From Ilex aquifolium (Eukaryota; Streptophyta; Magnoliopsida; Aquifoliales; Aquifoliaceae), in the NCBI GenBank assembly GCA_951799425.1, contig OX637394.1, forward strand, positions 7,141,501-7,205,500: a stretch of DNA of 64,000 nucleotides, given 5' to 3'. Under the pieces are notes generated by a model that saw nothing but the letters and a program-made list of their open reading frames with translations, made no database searches and was not told where the DNA came from. The position numbers and the translations under genes were made by a program. Within the stretch, counting starts at the first letter, position 1; each line of letters opens with the position of its first letter. Positions 1 to 12,527 of this stretch are shown in pieces.

Positions 1-1977
1 ATTGAATTAATCTCTAAGTTGTCTACACCTAAGACAGTAAAGGATATGAGATCCTTTCTTGGTCATGCGGGCTTTTACAGGAGGTTCATACAAAATTTTT
101 CTACCATATCTAGACCATTATGTGACCTCCTAGCTAAAGATGCCTCATTTGAGTGGACACAAGCTTGTCAAGAGACCTTTAAAACGCTAATTGGCAAGCT
201 TACCTCAGCACCCATAATGCAACCACCTGACTGGACTTTACCTTTTGAGATCATGTGTGATGCTAGTGATTTTGTTGTAGGTGCTGTACTTGGACAGCGA
301 AGGGAGGGTAAGCCTTTTATCATTTATTATGCTAGTAGAACTCTAAATAGTGCTCAGATGAATTACTCCACCACGGAAAAATAGTTGCTAGCTGTAGTAT
401 TTGCTTTGGATAAGTTTCGTGCTTATTTGATTGGTTCTCCTATTATTATTTTCACAAATCATGCAGCCCTTAAATACCTTCTTACAAAGAAAGATGCTAA
501 AGCATGATTAATACGGTGGATTTTACTTTTGCAGGAATTTGACATCACCATCAAAGACAAGAAAGGAGTGGAAAACGTAGTGGTTGACCATCTCTCGAGG
601 CTCACATTCGAGGATACCTCTGACCACCTGTCAATCAGGGATGATTTTCCCGATGAGCATTTACTTTCTATTACTTCTCTACCATGGTTTGCTCATATTG
701 TAAATTATTTGGCTGCTGGTGAGATACCGGTGGATTGGAGCGCTCAGAACAAGAGAAAGTTCATGACTGAGGTACGTAAATTCTATTGGGATGACCATTT
801 TCTTTTCAAATACTGTCCTGACCAAATTTTAAGGCGTTGCATCCCTGATGAGGAGATTGCCAGCGTCTTGGAATTTTGTCACTCCCAAGCTTGTGGGGGC
901 CACTTTTCAATGAAAAAAACCGCTGCAAAAATTCTGCAGTGTGGATTTTATTGGCCCACCTTGTTTAAGGATGCAAATATCTATTGTCGCTCATGTGAAA
1001 AGTGTCAAAAGTTATGAGTTATGTCCCGTCGTCATATGATGCCCTTAAACCCAATTTTAGTGATTGAAATTTTTTATTGTTAGGGTATTGATTTTATGGG
1101 ACCATTTCCTCCTTCTTTTGGATATCAATATATTATTGTGGCAGTAGATTATGTGTCAAAATTGGTAGAGGCAGCAGCTTGCAGGAACAATGATAATAAG
1201 ACGGTAATTAAATTTCTCAAAGAAAATGTGTTATCTCGTTTTGGTATACCACATGCTATCATTAGTGATCAGGGTACACATTTTTGCAACCGTTCTTTTG
1301 AAGTTTTGATGAAAAAATATGGGGTGGTACATAAGATCTCTACTGCCTACCACCCTCAGACAAGTGGACAGGTAAAACTTGCAAACAGGGAAATTAAGCA
1401 AATTTTAGAAAAAACGGTCAACCCGGATCGCAAGGATTGGTCTTTGAGACTAGTTGATGTGCTTTGGGCCTACCGTACAGCCTTCAAAACTCCTTTAGGC
1501 ATGTCACCTTATAGGCTTGTTTTTGGAAAGCCTTGTCATTTACCTGTGGAGCTTGAGCATCGAGCCTATTGGGCCATCAAGCAATTCAATTTTGACATGA
1601 GAGAAACAGGTAAGCTTAGAAAATTTCAGTTGACCGAGTTAGAGGAGTTGAGAAATGATGCTTATGAGAACTCTAAAATCTATAAGGCTAAAATGAAAGC
1701 GTTTCATGATAAAAATATTTTGAGAAAAACGTTTAAGCCTAATGATCGAGTGTTCTTATATGATTCTAGACTTCATAAGCACCCTGGAAAACTTAGGTCT
1801 AGGTGGACCGGCCCTTTTGTAGTGAAGAATATTTTTGCACATGGGACAGTGGAAATAGAGAATCCTAAGGATAGTCGGATCTTTAAAGTAAATGGTCAAC
1901 GCCTTAAAGTATTAATTGATAGACAAGTTCCAAACGTGGAAGATATTTCACTTGAGGATCCGGTCTATCCACCTTGA
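1..1977 (+). pseudogene. gypsy pol remnant: RT end, RNase H, integrase
   Basis: One reading frame (phase of base 1) runs through the whole segment, broken by stops near 382, 505, 1015 and 1081 with no frameshift. Before the first stop come the RT connection (RSFLGHAGFYRRFI) and the start of RNase H (MCDASDFVVGAVLGQ). RNase H continues after it as LLAVVFALDKFRAYL. The integrase zinc finger is seen as H-x-G-G-H near 880-900 and C-x-x-C near 990-1010. The catalytic core follows, with Asp in [11 protein letters not shown], Asp in ISDQGTHF and Glu in [10 protein letters not shown], so the DDE triad is intact. The C-terminal part has the usual [11 protein letters not shown] block. Substitution stops without indels suggest moderate age. 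Integration is the last enzymatic step these domains would have served. Confidence 0.85.
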
Positions 1978-3618
1978 CCACACCACGCAGGTATGTTTTT
2001 CTTTATTTGTTTTGATTTATTTTTTTTTATTATTTTCTTTTTATTTTCTTTTCCTTTTAGTTTGCTGTTGTTTTCTTTGTTTTTATTTGCAGGTTAGTTT
2101 CATTTTGTCATTTCAGGTTACCATCTTTGGTGCTTAGCGAACTACCCACGTCACTCATCAGGTGTATTCTACCCTTTTTAGTTACTCCTCATTCAAATTT
2201 GATTCTTAAACATTGAGGACAATGTTTCATTTAAGTTGGGGGGTGGTGATGCAAATTCAATATTTAAAATGCTTGATTGGAACTCTGTGGCATATTTTCA
2301 TTCTGTGGCATATTTTCATGTGTCAAATATTTTTAATTTTATATCACACATGCATCCTTTTCACATATGTACTTATTCTCATTCATAGCCATCTTCGTGA
2401 ATTCTCCAAACCCATCATAATCATTTTTTGCTGAAGCATTCACAGAACCCCTAATGCACTCATCCAAGCTTTGTGGTAAGATGGTGGTTTGACACATGTA
2501 GCTAGAGAACTCTTTTGCTTAAATATTCATGTGAGTTTTGGAGAGGATTGAGAGCCTACAAATGCAGTAAATTGTGATAAGCGTTCATTGATCTGTTGAA
2601 TTGGGTACTTCTTTTGAGAATATCATTACATGGTTTGTGGTAAGATGGTGGATATACTTGGGATATGACGAAGGTCAACTTAGGATCAACGTTTGAGCCT
2701 TTCAAGCTAACCCTTTCCACCATAGACCCCTAGTAGCCAACATTGAGACAATAAACACATGTAGCTTTTTCTTTTCATATGCCTACATTATCCATACCTA
2801 TACACTGATTTTTCCTACCCTTGTTACTTCCAAGTGTGTACTAGATGTGGAATTCTTTTTGAAAAAAAAAAAAGAGAAAGAGAAAGAAAATGGAAGAACA
2901 TGAGTTACAAGGTGTTCAAGTGAGTGAGCTTCAAAGAAAAAAATACCGAGGCTGGTTAGAAATAGAAAAATACCAGGGTGACATGATTGTTTACTAAATT
3001 GTTTCAAAAAAAGAAAAAAAAAGAGGAATTATTCGATGACTTGAAAGGTTGAATAGTACATCAAGTGAGAAATGTGGTTTATTGAGAGATTTAACAAAAT
3101 TCCCATTGTATGTACTTGGAAGTTTTTGAATCCTTTCCATTTTTTTTATATAGCCTCAAACCTAAGTCACATTACAACTTTTTGTGTTGACCGTTCTAAT
3201 CCTAAGTAAGTTTTTGGGAAAGCGTGGTGGAAGTCTCATTTGTTAGTATTCCTATCATAAGATCAATGTTTGCTTGTTGCTTGTACAAAATTACCTAATT
3301 CCCCGTGAGAGTGTGTGCACACCCATTGTCAACTCCATGGAGAGAATCTCCACACGAAACACTTTTATACCCGTGAGTTATGGAGTTGAACCTTTCACTT
3401 GAGATGTTCTTGATGTTGCATGTGTCAGGGCTTCTGGTTAGATGGATATAATTTGGAACACACACACTCAGGTGGATTGCTTGTGATAGGGTTATTGAAT
3501 TCCTAAGATTGCTTTGATATGTGAATCTGGAATGTGTGACTTGGTGGCTTTTGTGTGTGATTTTCTTTGGTTGCTTTAGTTGTTTTGGCATGAAAATTGC
3601 TAGGGATTAGCAATGAGT
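1978..3618 (+). other. spacer between gypsy pol and 3' LTR
   Basis: About 1.6 kb lies between the pol stop and the polypurine tract. In some Athila elements this interval carries an env-like ORF, but here only short, low-complexity ORFs are seen and none has a recognisable domain. It contains an extra polypurine-like run at 2233-2251 and a repeated GTGGTAAGATGGTGG motif near 2472 and 2637. I see no gene. Confidence 0.6.
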
Positions 3619-3631
3619 AAGTTGGGGGGTG
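3619..3631 (+). other. polypurine tract of gypsy element
   Basis: AAGTTGGGGGGTG lies directly before the TGATGAGTG start of the LTR. This is the expected plus-strand primer position in an LTR retrotransposon. A nearly identical sequence occurs at 2233-2251. Confidence 0.75.
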
Positions 3632-4970
3632 TGATGAGTGCGCGAAAGTGCATTCTAAATACCCTATTATTGGATTAAAATGCTAACATGTGAATAGAAA
3701 TAATTAGATATAATTTATATTATTTAATTTAATATCTATTCACACTAAGATGTATTTGAGCATGATTTTATAATGTTTTAAATCTTAAATATTGCATTAT
3801 TGGTTAGTGAGAGATAATTTACAATTGGACTTTACACTTAATATTTTTGGGACTTTATTATTGGGCTTTTATATTTGTTTTTATTTTGATAGTAGCACAT
3901 GGAGTAAAAAGGCTGAAATTGATGCTGCTATCACGTGGGCCCGGCACTCATTATTTTTATTGGGCTTGATCTTTCTCAAGTTATACAAGATTTGGGCTCT
4001 AGGGGTTGAAATAAAAAGGCTTGAATAAAGAGGGAAAGAAAATGTATTTTTTTCAAAAAGTTATTGACTTGTAACCTAGTCTTTTTCTTTTTCCTTTGCT
4101 TTGGCGGCTGGACTTTTTCCTTTCTCTTTGGTGTGTGGCGGCTGGAAGAAAACAGAGGAGGAGGCGGTTGTGTTCAAGGGGAGCAGGCGCAGATCAGGGA
4201 AAAAAGCTCTGATGGCCGCTAATTTGTTCTATTTTTTTGGGAGATTTTTATTGTCCATCATATCTATGGGTAACTAAATTCTTAAGTAAGGCGAAGGATA
4301 AACTTGCACAGTAGATGGTATTTTATTTATTTTTAATTTATGCATTTGATTTCTAATTAGTAAGACTCTTTTGTTTTATCATTCTCAATTTATTTTTGGT
4401 GTTTCTTCTCCGAATAGTCATAGAATTTATTCTGTTTATGGATTCAGTCATGTTTTTTCTATTGAATGGATTAGTTCTTTGATTATGTTTGGATCAATTA
4501 TTTATCTATATTGATTTAATTCTTTGCTGCAATATTGCTTCTTGAGTATATTGTCGTCGTTGGACTTTATCAACAGTGATAATAATTTACGTATTTTCAA
4601 AGTGGTGAATGATTTTTCAAAGGGTTACATGTGGTTTAATATTGGTTTATAAATCTATACCTTCCGGTTAGGAATTTTGGGAATTAAATTCTCAATTGAG
4701 TTATTCAATGAATTAAGAATAATTAAAATACCAGATTTGTGCAAGGGATTCCCGACGCTTTACTGTTTGTTAAATTTGAGTATTTTTTTTTTTGTTAGTC
4801 ACTTTGCTTCATTTTAATTTGCATTTAAAATTAATCTTTATTCTCCAGTAATCATTTAATATTTTTCTTTAGTTTCTTTGTTCCTGTCTACTATTCTTTT
4901 AGTTTGTCTCTGTGGAATCGACACCCCAAAGCTGTGCTACAATTACCGCGTTATTCTTTGGGCGTAATCA
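3632..4970 (+). repeat. 3' LTR of gypsy element
   Basis: The LTR begins TGATGAGTGCG directly after the polypurine tract and ends GGCGTAATCA, so the ends are the inverted pair TGAT...ATCA. Length is 1339 bp. The second copy is outside the window, so the right boundary rests on the terminal motif alone; CTCAATCA at 4992-4999 is a weaker alternative. There is no coding content. Confidence 0.7.
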
Positions 4971-5373
4971 AGCCTCCACGACAAGATAAGCCTCAATCAG
5001 CATAGCTATCCAGGGTGGTTGCAATATACACAATACACAAATCTACAAAGACTTTAAGCAGCAGTTATAATATTCTTGTCTGTTCCCCATCTGATTTTAG
5101 GGCACAAATTTTTCAAAAATAACAAACAGATAGATGTGCAAAAGGGTGCTACTGAGTGAAAAGTTAAATAGGCTTAAGATTCTCATTGCCTCAGCCCCAG
5201 GCCAGCTGTTTATTGTCTTACAATCAAGAGAACAACATAAGGAGAGATTTACTAAAGAAATATTTACCCCCAAAATTTTTAATGAAAAATGGATTCCTAT
5301 CCTTTGAAAACTGAATACATAGGACAAAAAGTCTATATAACTAACCATAGGCACACGAGGGAACAGAAAATAC

Positions 5374-8300
5374 CTGATTTATCACAAATCCCTTCAGCAT
5401 GTTTACAAAGTCAGTCTGCCTTTCTTTGTCTAGCCTTTCGATTTCACTCCTGTTATTTTCCTGCAGTTACACCATCATTAGATCATTTTAATGCAGGTAA
5501 TCACCAATGTCACATAGAGGCAGGATGTGGGTAAGAGCAGAAAACCAACACAGGGATAGGAGGCAAGTCTCTCCACATTTTAAAGTTGGAAAAGCCACAA
5601 AACAAGAGAACTTGCAAAATTCACAGACAAACTAACTGGAGGGGGAAAGGGGAAACATAAACGGACAAGGGGCGACAAGCGTTTTCTCCTTTGGCAATGA
5701 TAATTACCTCCCTATTGCCAGTCATCTTTATTCAAGAAAAGTTTAGATGGTTGGTGGTTTTACTAACTGCATCGTATCTACACTCCCGTCCATTACGACC
5801 AGATCATCCACATTGACATGCTCAAAAAAAATACACCAGCAATCCTCTAAACCAATGAAAATGAAGATATTAAGATACTGTCCCAACCATGATTCAAGCT
5901 GGAAACTCATCTTACCAATCCTGTCTATTTCCTCCAAGGGGTTTATGTACTTGCTCAACACCCATTCCCACAAAAAGCTGTTGCTTAAGCGAGGGATTCA
6001 TGAAAAGATTCAGATTTCAGACTGCAAATTTTGATGACAGCAAAATGTATTTGGTTTAACATGTATATCTGGAATTAATCCTTTTTCAGTCCATTTATGA
6101 CACAGCCAAACCACATTAGCAATCTTGTACCAAAGCAATTGAGCATAGTCTTGTCATCTCCTACATTAGGACACGATGCCCTCCATTAGACATTCCTCGC
6201 ATTAAGCACAACCTCCAAGGTATATAGTTCAGGCCATCCGTGGAAAAAATACTTTCATTCATAAATGGTTTAAGGTAAGGCTGGCAAATGCCCTCAAAAT
6301 CCATTTCTCATTCCCTGAATGATTACTATGAAGGGAAGGTTGGGGAAAAGGCTGCCCAGAGAACTATAAAAGAATGAGATATGCGAAAAGATTGAATAGA
6401 TACCAAATAGAAGGAAAAAAATTTATCAGATGGCTGTAAGGTCAATGATGCTTCATGGAATTAAATGCCCGGTGATAATGATACTTCATGGAATTAAATG
6501 CCTGGTGATAAATACTTTATAACATGAACCATCTTTAGAAATAAGTGTACCCAAAACTAGAGGGGTACCACAGAGGAAAGAATTAGAAAAGTCATCTAAG
6601 ATGCACGATCATTTGCAACAAGCACTGGTGCATAAATCTCTCAAGAGTGAATATATTCAAAAAGAAAATAATATTGGGAAAATTGAGGAAAACACACAAC
6701 ATAAACAAAAAACTGAAAAAAAAAAAAGGCTCGACAAGTGAAGACACAATTGACATTTAGATTAACAATTTGATCCAAGAAGGAGATGCATTGCAGGACA
6801 AATATTAGAGCGGCCGTCTTAAGGTTGTTGGAACTTAAGGCTGGTCAATTTAATTTAGAAATCGATAAGAGTAAAAGTAATTAAAAATACTACTAAAACA
6901 AATGCTTCCCCAAAATAATGGCAAGACAAAATGTTGAAAATGATGAGTACCAACTAGGAAAAATATTAAAAAATGCCATTATTAGAATGTGGATATCATA
7001 AAGAGCGAGGACGTAATAGCTAAGTCATCCGTATGCTAAAGCACTAGCCACAATAACCGTTGTAGGCATTTTCAGACCTGAACTGAATCATATTGAAGTC
7101 ACTTTCATAATTAGAATGCATAGCTAGCTCCGAAGGATTGGAATCCAAGGCCGTTGGAGTGCAGGGAGCTACTTTTACGAGAAATTCCTGTCTTCAAACT
7201 TCTATATATTCATTCAACAAAAGCACAAAAGAGAAATCCAGACTTGATAAGACAGACATATGCAATTTTCCTAGGTGGTTGGCCAATGCACAAATCATGC
7301 TCACAAATGTGAAATAAAAAATATTGCAATACCTTGATCCGTTCATATTCTCTGATGGCACAGTTTTTAGCATCCCCGCTGACTCTAATGGCTTCCTTCA
7401 ACTCTTCCAGTTTACGAATCCTTGACTTGTCACCACCAAATGTCTTGGATGATGCCGTTTCAAGTTTTTCAAGTTTCAAGCTCAAAGAAGACAACTCTGA
7501 CACAAGAGTTTGTACAGTCAATAAAGCACTTGAACGATCCGAGAATGCACTGTGAACCGCTAACATTAGACCCAAATATTCATGCAATGTATCCTGCAAT
7601 ATAGATAAATATATAGATGTCATTGTACGAATGGTAGATTTTTATCTTAGAGCACCGGCACCTCAATTCAAGTGGTTTAATTTGGCAATTGTTCAAAATT
7701 CAAACAAGAATTCATAACAAAAGTGCGCGGAGTTTACCAAATGCTTGACAGTTTGTGCATTTAATTCCCGAAAAAATCTGCTTGCTTTCACAGCCGCAGT
7801 TGCCACATTCTTCATATCAGCAGCCCGTTGTCTTTGAGTATTTAAGACGGCCTGCTCATTCTCGAATTTTGCTAACTTAATAAATGCGAGCCCGAATTCT
7901 CCCATTGTTTCTCCCATGTCCTGCTGAGCTTTGACAAGAGATTCCGCCTAAAGGTACAAGAGAATTATTACTCTTCTCATGAACAAGCAACCAAACAATC
8001 ATCTAAAACTTAAAGTACGAATCAGACTACATGATTGCATATAATGACATAATAACAGCAATAAGGTGAACCTAAATAACACCTGCTGAGACGCATTGCT
8101 GAGCTGCTGCTCGAGATTATGCAACCTCTCTTTCTTCAACAAAAACTCTTTATCATCCTCCTCCACAGGAGACCTCGACCCACCCCAATCATTAGTCACG
8201 GACTGCTTCAACTCCTTAAATATCCTCAGTAAATCCCTCCCACCTTTGGCCGGCTGCACCACATCCTGCGGCCCAATCACACTACCGGAATCCCCAAACA

Positions 8301-9117
8301 ACTGTTTCGGAAGCTTCACCGCCCCGTCCAGCATCCTCGACGCCACATCAGTGCTCGTCGGTAATGGCAATTTCCCCTGAACCTGTAAAAACACTCTCAG
8401 CTCATCACTCTTCTTGATCATAGGATGCGCAGCCAATCTCTGTAGATATTTCTCCAATGCCACTCTTCTCTGCTCCACAAATTCTTGCTTTTGCATAACT
8501 TGACTCTCCACTACATTCTTGTCCGGCCTCGGCGGAATGAAAAACCCTCTATACGCTTCACTCAACCTGTCCGATAACGTTACCACATCCCTAAACCGCC
8601 TCCGAACGTTGAATTCAGATCCCTCGAAATCCAGCATGTTGGTTTTCGTCGTAATTAGATATGTCACATATGTATTACCTCCAGGAACAATCGAATTCGA
8701 CGATTCAAGCTCTTTCTGTGGATTTGAAACCGTAATTTTCAAATATTCGGAGCTCGAAAGCTGTGACCTTGACAGTACCACCGATTTTCCTAAATCTTTC
8801 TTAGGGCTTTCGATGCCGTTGACTTCAATATCAGTACTATCTTCCAATGGACTGAAAACTACGTTGGAGTATGATGGAGGTTCAATATATGAATTGGTGG
8901 GTTTGAGAGGTGGCGATGGTGGGGAGAGGAGTGGATCGGTGTCGGCGGGGGTGGTGAGAGAGAGAGGGTGGTGAGATTCCGATAGAGTAGTCATGGCACT
9001 TCGGTAATTAGAAAAGGATTTTGAGGTCATTGTCAAAGAATCGTCGATGACGAGACTTTCCATCTCTTCTCTAGATGCGTAGAGATGGGCGGCTTCTTGG
9101 TTATCTGACCCCATCAT
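5374..9117 (-). CDS. SNX2: sorting nexin 2-like protein (PX-BAR), 3' end missing
   Basis: SNX2 is a phosphoinositide-binding retromer-associated sorting nexin that tubulates endosomal membranes in vacuolar sorting. Exons read on the minus strand are 9117-8083, 7947-7738, 7593-7333 and 5460-5374; all join in phase 0 with GT-AG introns. They encode 531 aa. A disordered N-terminus is followed by a PX domain (about residues 125-250, with RRRFRDVVTLSDRL and a PPRPDK loop) and the Vps5-type BAR coiled coil (KKERLHNLEQQL to LDKERQTDFVNMLKGF). I chose MMGSDNQ at 9117 because plant SNX2 proteins start MMGS; an in-frame ATG at 9135 would add MFGSIK. The family continues for about 30 residues after VNQ, on a small last exon that I cannot find between 4971 and 5373. 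The gypsy LTR sits there, so that exon lies beyond the element or is lost. The third intron is 1.87 kb. Confidence 0.85.
6445..6510. repeat. 33-bp tandem duplication in SNX2 intron 3
   Basis: Two direct copies of a 33-bp unit (6445-6477 and 6478-6510) differ at two positions. No function is apparent. Confidence 0.85.
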
Positions 9118-10489
9118 CTTTATTGATCCAAACAAAGCCTAAAGCTTCGTCTATTCAGATTGAAATCTGAATCGAACAACAAAATAAGAACATGAAGATT
9201 GATCTGTGTTAGGGTTTTGATAAGAGTGGTGGAAGAAGATAGTGAAAGAGAAAACAGTTTGGGGTTCGTTGGTGAAGGTAATTATGGTGGAGGATAGCTT
9301 GCGGCGGAGATGACTGTATTTAATGCCACTATGCCTGAGCTGGAAGAAGATAGAGGAAGGATGCAGAGGGAGAAAAAAAAATGTTCAGCAGTGGAGTATT
9401 GTTTGGCACGTGGTTTTCAAGAAGAGATAAAAAGGGGGAGGAAAAGAAAAAAGAGAAGTGAGGGAATTGGATTTCTGTTGAATAGAGTCTGGAATTGAGG
9501 GTGTTTGGATTTGTCTTTGGTCACTGCCACTGGTCAGCAAGGGCTTTTTTGTGTTGCATGTTTTTTCTTTTCTTGGGGAGAGTCTCCGTTTGGCGGGACA
9601 AATGAAAAGTACGAAGGATGAAAAATAGGAGGGATACATTTTCTATCTTTCAAGAAAGGAAAGTAGGAATGATGTATTTTTCTTCATTTGTGTTTGGTTA
9701 AATAAATGAAAAATAAAAATAACTAAATTTTTTTTTTTTTTGTGCTGGTTAAGATTATGGGTGACAATCGAGTCTTATTGTGTCAGATTCGTGTTGAATC
9801 ATTATGGGTTTGTATCGAACATTAGTCAAACCTAACTCAACTCATTTAACTAATTGTGTCGTGTCGAGTTACGAGTTGACCTGTTTATTTTTTTATTTTT
9901 TTTTTATTTTTAAAAAAATTTAAAATATATATATATAAATACATATTTTATCATTGTATTTTTATATGAAATTAATGTATATATTTAAAGATATATAAAC
10001 CAATAAGATACATCTCAACACAAATAATTAACTTTCCATCAACTTTTCTTCCGATTTTGGAGGGATTAATTTTGGTGAGTTGGAAGGAAAGTTAATTCAT
10101 CCACTTTTTCATCATTCTTATTTTTTTTCCTTACCAAACATGATATTTTATCTATCTCTCCCACTTTATATTCTTCCAACTTTTCATCTTTTCATTTTTC
10201 TATTATACCAAACGAAACATAATAATATGTGTATGTAGCTTTACCATACTTAATACTTTAACCCCAACAATACCATAACGGTTTGTTTTAAGGATTGTTG
10301 TGCATGAGATTGATAAATGTATTATTTATATTTTCAATACCCATGAAAATTCGTATTGATAATAGAAAATATTTCAATTTCTTCTCTTATTTATTAATTT
10401 AATAGTTACTATAGTGGGTCCTACAAATAACCATCTATTCTATAACATTTTGCATAATAAAATACAATTTTATCCTTAATATTATCCAT
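9118..10489. other. SNX2 upstream region and AT-rich spacer
   Basis: The first few hundred bases upstream of 9117 are the likely 5' UTR and promoter of the SNX2-like gene. Beyond about 9640 the sequence is AT-rich. A stretch at 9758-9890 (GGGTGACAATCGAGTC ... GTGTCGTGTCGAG) resembles the repeat at 47255-47725. No gene is seen. Confidence 0.5.
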
Positions 10490-10659
10490 TTCATTACTCC
10501 ATTCCAAATATATGTACAAAAAGATTTTGTAAAAAAAAATTAAAAAAAAACCAACGACACCATACGCTTAAACATAATATATGGAAAAAATTCAAAATAA
10601 AAATTTTAAAAAAAATAATAAAAAAAACCAGTGACAACGTACTCTTAAACATAATAAAA

Positions 10660-10905
10660 AGTGGGACCCAAAAATCCCTTGTTTGGGAAGCCATTTTTTA
10701 GGCTAGATACAAATCCCGGGTCTAGCCATGACCCGGTTGCTACAATACTTTGTGGGTGTGTTTGGGTAGTGGGATAAAGGTGGTTATCCACTAGTTGGAT
10801 GGGATAAAATAGGAGTGGGACCCATATAACCCATGTTTGGGAAGCTATTTTTGAGATTGGCTACAAATCCCGGGTCACCGCTTGACCCGGTGCTACAGTT
10901 GAATT
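10660..10905. repeat. duplicated ~88-bp module, part of a repeat mosaic
   Basis: The block GTGGGACCC...TTTGGGAAGC...CAAATCCCGGGT...GACCCGG...GCTACA occurs at about 10660-10748 and again at about 10817-10903. The second copy follows GGGTGTGTTTGGGTAGTGGG at 10754-10773, whose inverse is the right end of the repeat at 13465. A shorter internal duplication (ACGCTTAAACATAAT / ACTCTTAAACATAAT) lies just upstream. This looks like stacked non-autonomous DNA elements. Confidence 0.65.
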
Positions 10906-11751
10906 TTAACCCCATACACCGGTCTCAGATAACCCAGCCCCCCCTGGGTTACAAACCCAGGCAATGGGTTACCCTCCCCCAAGACGTATTTACCCCTCTC
11001 TCTTTCTCCACCCACCAGCGACGAATCTCTACTCTCTTTCTCCTGTCAGCTAAGCTCGTCCAAGGATGGGCACAGAGGCGAAGACGATTGTGGCGTTGGG
11101 GAGGTCCTCCAATTTTCTGCATCTGTGGGTGAGAGCTTCATAGAGTCGACGAAGAAGACGACATCGTTGGATAGAACGAAAACACAGCTTCTTCTTGAGG
11201 TCAGTTTCTCACCGCTCTCTCTATCTCTATTATTATGTCTCTTTCTTTCTCTCGATCTCTCTGGACAAAACGAAGAACACACACCGAAGACCAGATCTGC
11301 CTTCATTCACCTCTGTTTGACGAACAGGTCTGGATCTGAGTTTGATGGGGGTAAATTTTCTCGTCTCTGAATATAGTTGTGATATAGGAATGTGGGTACC
11401 ATAGTACCATGTCCATGTTCAGCTGTGTTCTATTCTTGTTGGGCATATTGCATGTGCCAAGTGTTTGTTATTATGCCTCTATGGAGGGAACAATAAGAAT
11501 TATCACAAGCTAATTGTTTTATGCTCTTTTGATAATTCTGTTGATTTTGACGCTAACATTTTCAATATTTGTCAAAGGAAACGGCTATATGTAAAGATCA
11601 AATGGTGTATAATTGCAATGGAAAGTAGTATCTGTACACTCCTTTCTTGTTCTATGCCCTGAGTGATCTCATGTATTGATCAAATGTGATTTTGATTTTA
11701 TCCATGTGTATACTTTTTTGCTCTACCATCGTTGAAATATATTATTTCCTT

Positions 11752-12527
11752 TGCTTTGCTTGTAAATTGTATACATGTGCTGTTGATTTTCTTTCTACCA
11801 TAAAGATCACAATTTTTTTAGCAGAATTAGTAATTTTTTCCGGGAGTGATTAGGAATCTAAAAATAGTTTTAATGTCTTGTGGATTTCAAAATTTGTTTT
11901 TGATGAGGAAGAAACATGAAGCCTTGTATTTGTTTGTCAGATTACTTTAAAAGTTGATCATAACAAGTTCTGGTGTAAAATGAGGGAATGTACAAATCAA
12001 ATCTGCATATTTTCATCTAGATGCGTATAAATTGTCAGCAAATTTCCATGCATGCCTTGTTTCTTTCTTTCTGTTTTAACTGGGATGTTTATGTTATCAA
12101 ATTTGGTCTAGAAGCTAGGTTGTTGATCAAATGTAGTCTTGTTTCTATGCAGCCATATATTCTTTTGCACCTTTGCTATATTGCAAACTCTGTAAGTAAA
12201 GTGAGACCATTGAAAAAATAATAGTTGGAAGATCTTTGTTTCCTCAGCCTTATCTGTGGTAGCATTTTGTGGTGTTCTTTTGCTTGTAAATTGTATAAAT
12301 GTGCTGCTGATATTCTTTCTACTTAAAGATCACAGTGTTTAGTAGAATTAATGATTTTCTATTGGGAGTGATTGAGAATCTAAAATTGTATCAACGTCTT
12401 ATTCATTTCAAGTTTTTGTTTTTTTTGATGAAGAAGAGACATGAGGCCTTGGATGCGTTTGTCAGATTACTTTAAAAGTTGATCATAGAAAGTTCTGTTA
12501 TAAATTGAGAGGATGTACAAATCAGAC
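11752..12527. repeat. direct duplication of a ~250-bp noncoding block
   Basis: About 11752-12005 and 12278-12527 are diverged copies. Both carry GCTTGTAAATTGTATA, then AAAGATCACA, GGGAGTGATT and GTCAGATTACTTTAAAAGTT, ending AATGTACAAATCA or GATGTACAAATCA. They lie upstream of the F-box/kelch fragment, in what was probably the 5' UTR intron of the source gene. Confidence 0.75.

Larger units (their letters stand above)
1..4970 (+). mobile_element. Ty3/gypsy LTR retrotransposon (Athila/Tat branch), 3' part
   Basis: The left edge of the window cuts this element. What remains is, in order, the end of reverse transcriptase, RNase H, integrase, a 1.6-kb spacer with no convincing ORF, a polypurine tract and a 3' LTR. 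The integrase opening [16 protein letters not shown] is of the type I know from Athila/Tat elements. The element runs on the + strand, antisense to the neighbouring SNX2-like gene. Premature stops in pol show that it is inactive. The 5' LTR, primer-binding site and gag lie outside the window, so the target duplication cannot be tested; the five bases after the LTR are AGCCT. Confidence 0.85.

Noticed and set aside
4990-5020. Possible SNX2 last exon (minus-strand AGCTATGCTGATTGAGG)
   Set aside because: It recalls the start of the family's terminal exon (xYAE), but the frame meets a stop at once, no good acceptor gives phase 0, and the similarity does not continue.
9118-9135. Upstream SNX2 start MFGSIK
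   Set aside because: Plant SNX2 proteins begin MMGS, which matches the ATG at 9117; the upstream ATG is likely 5' UTR.
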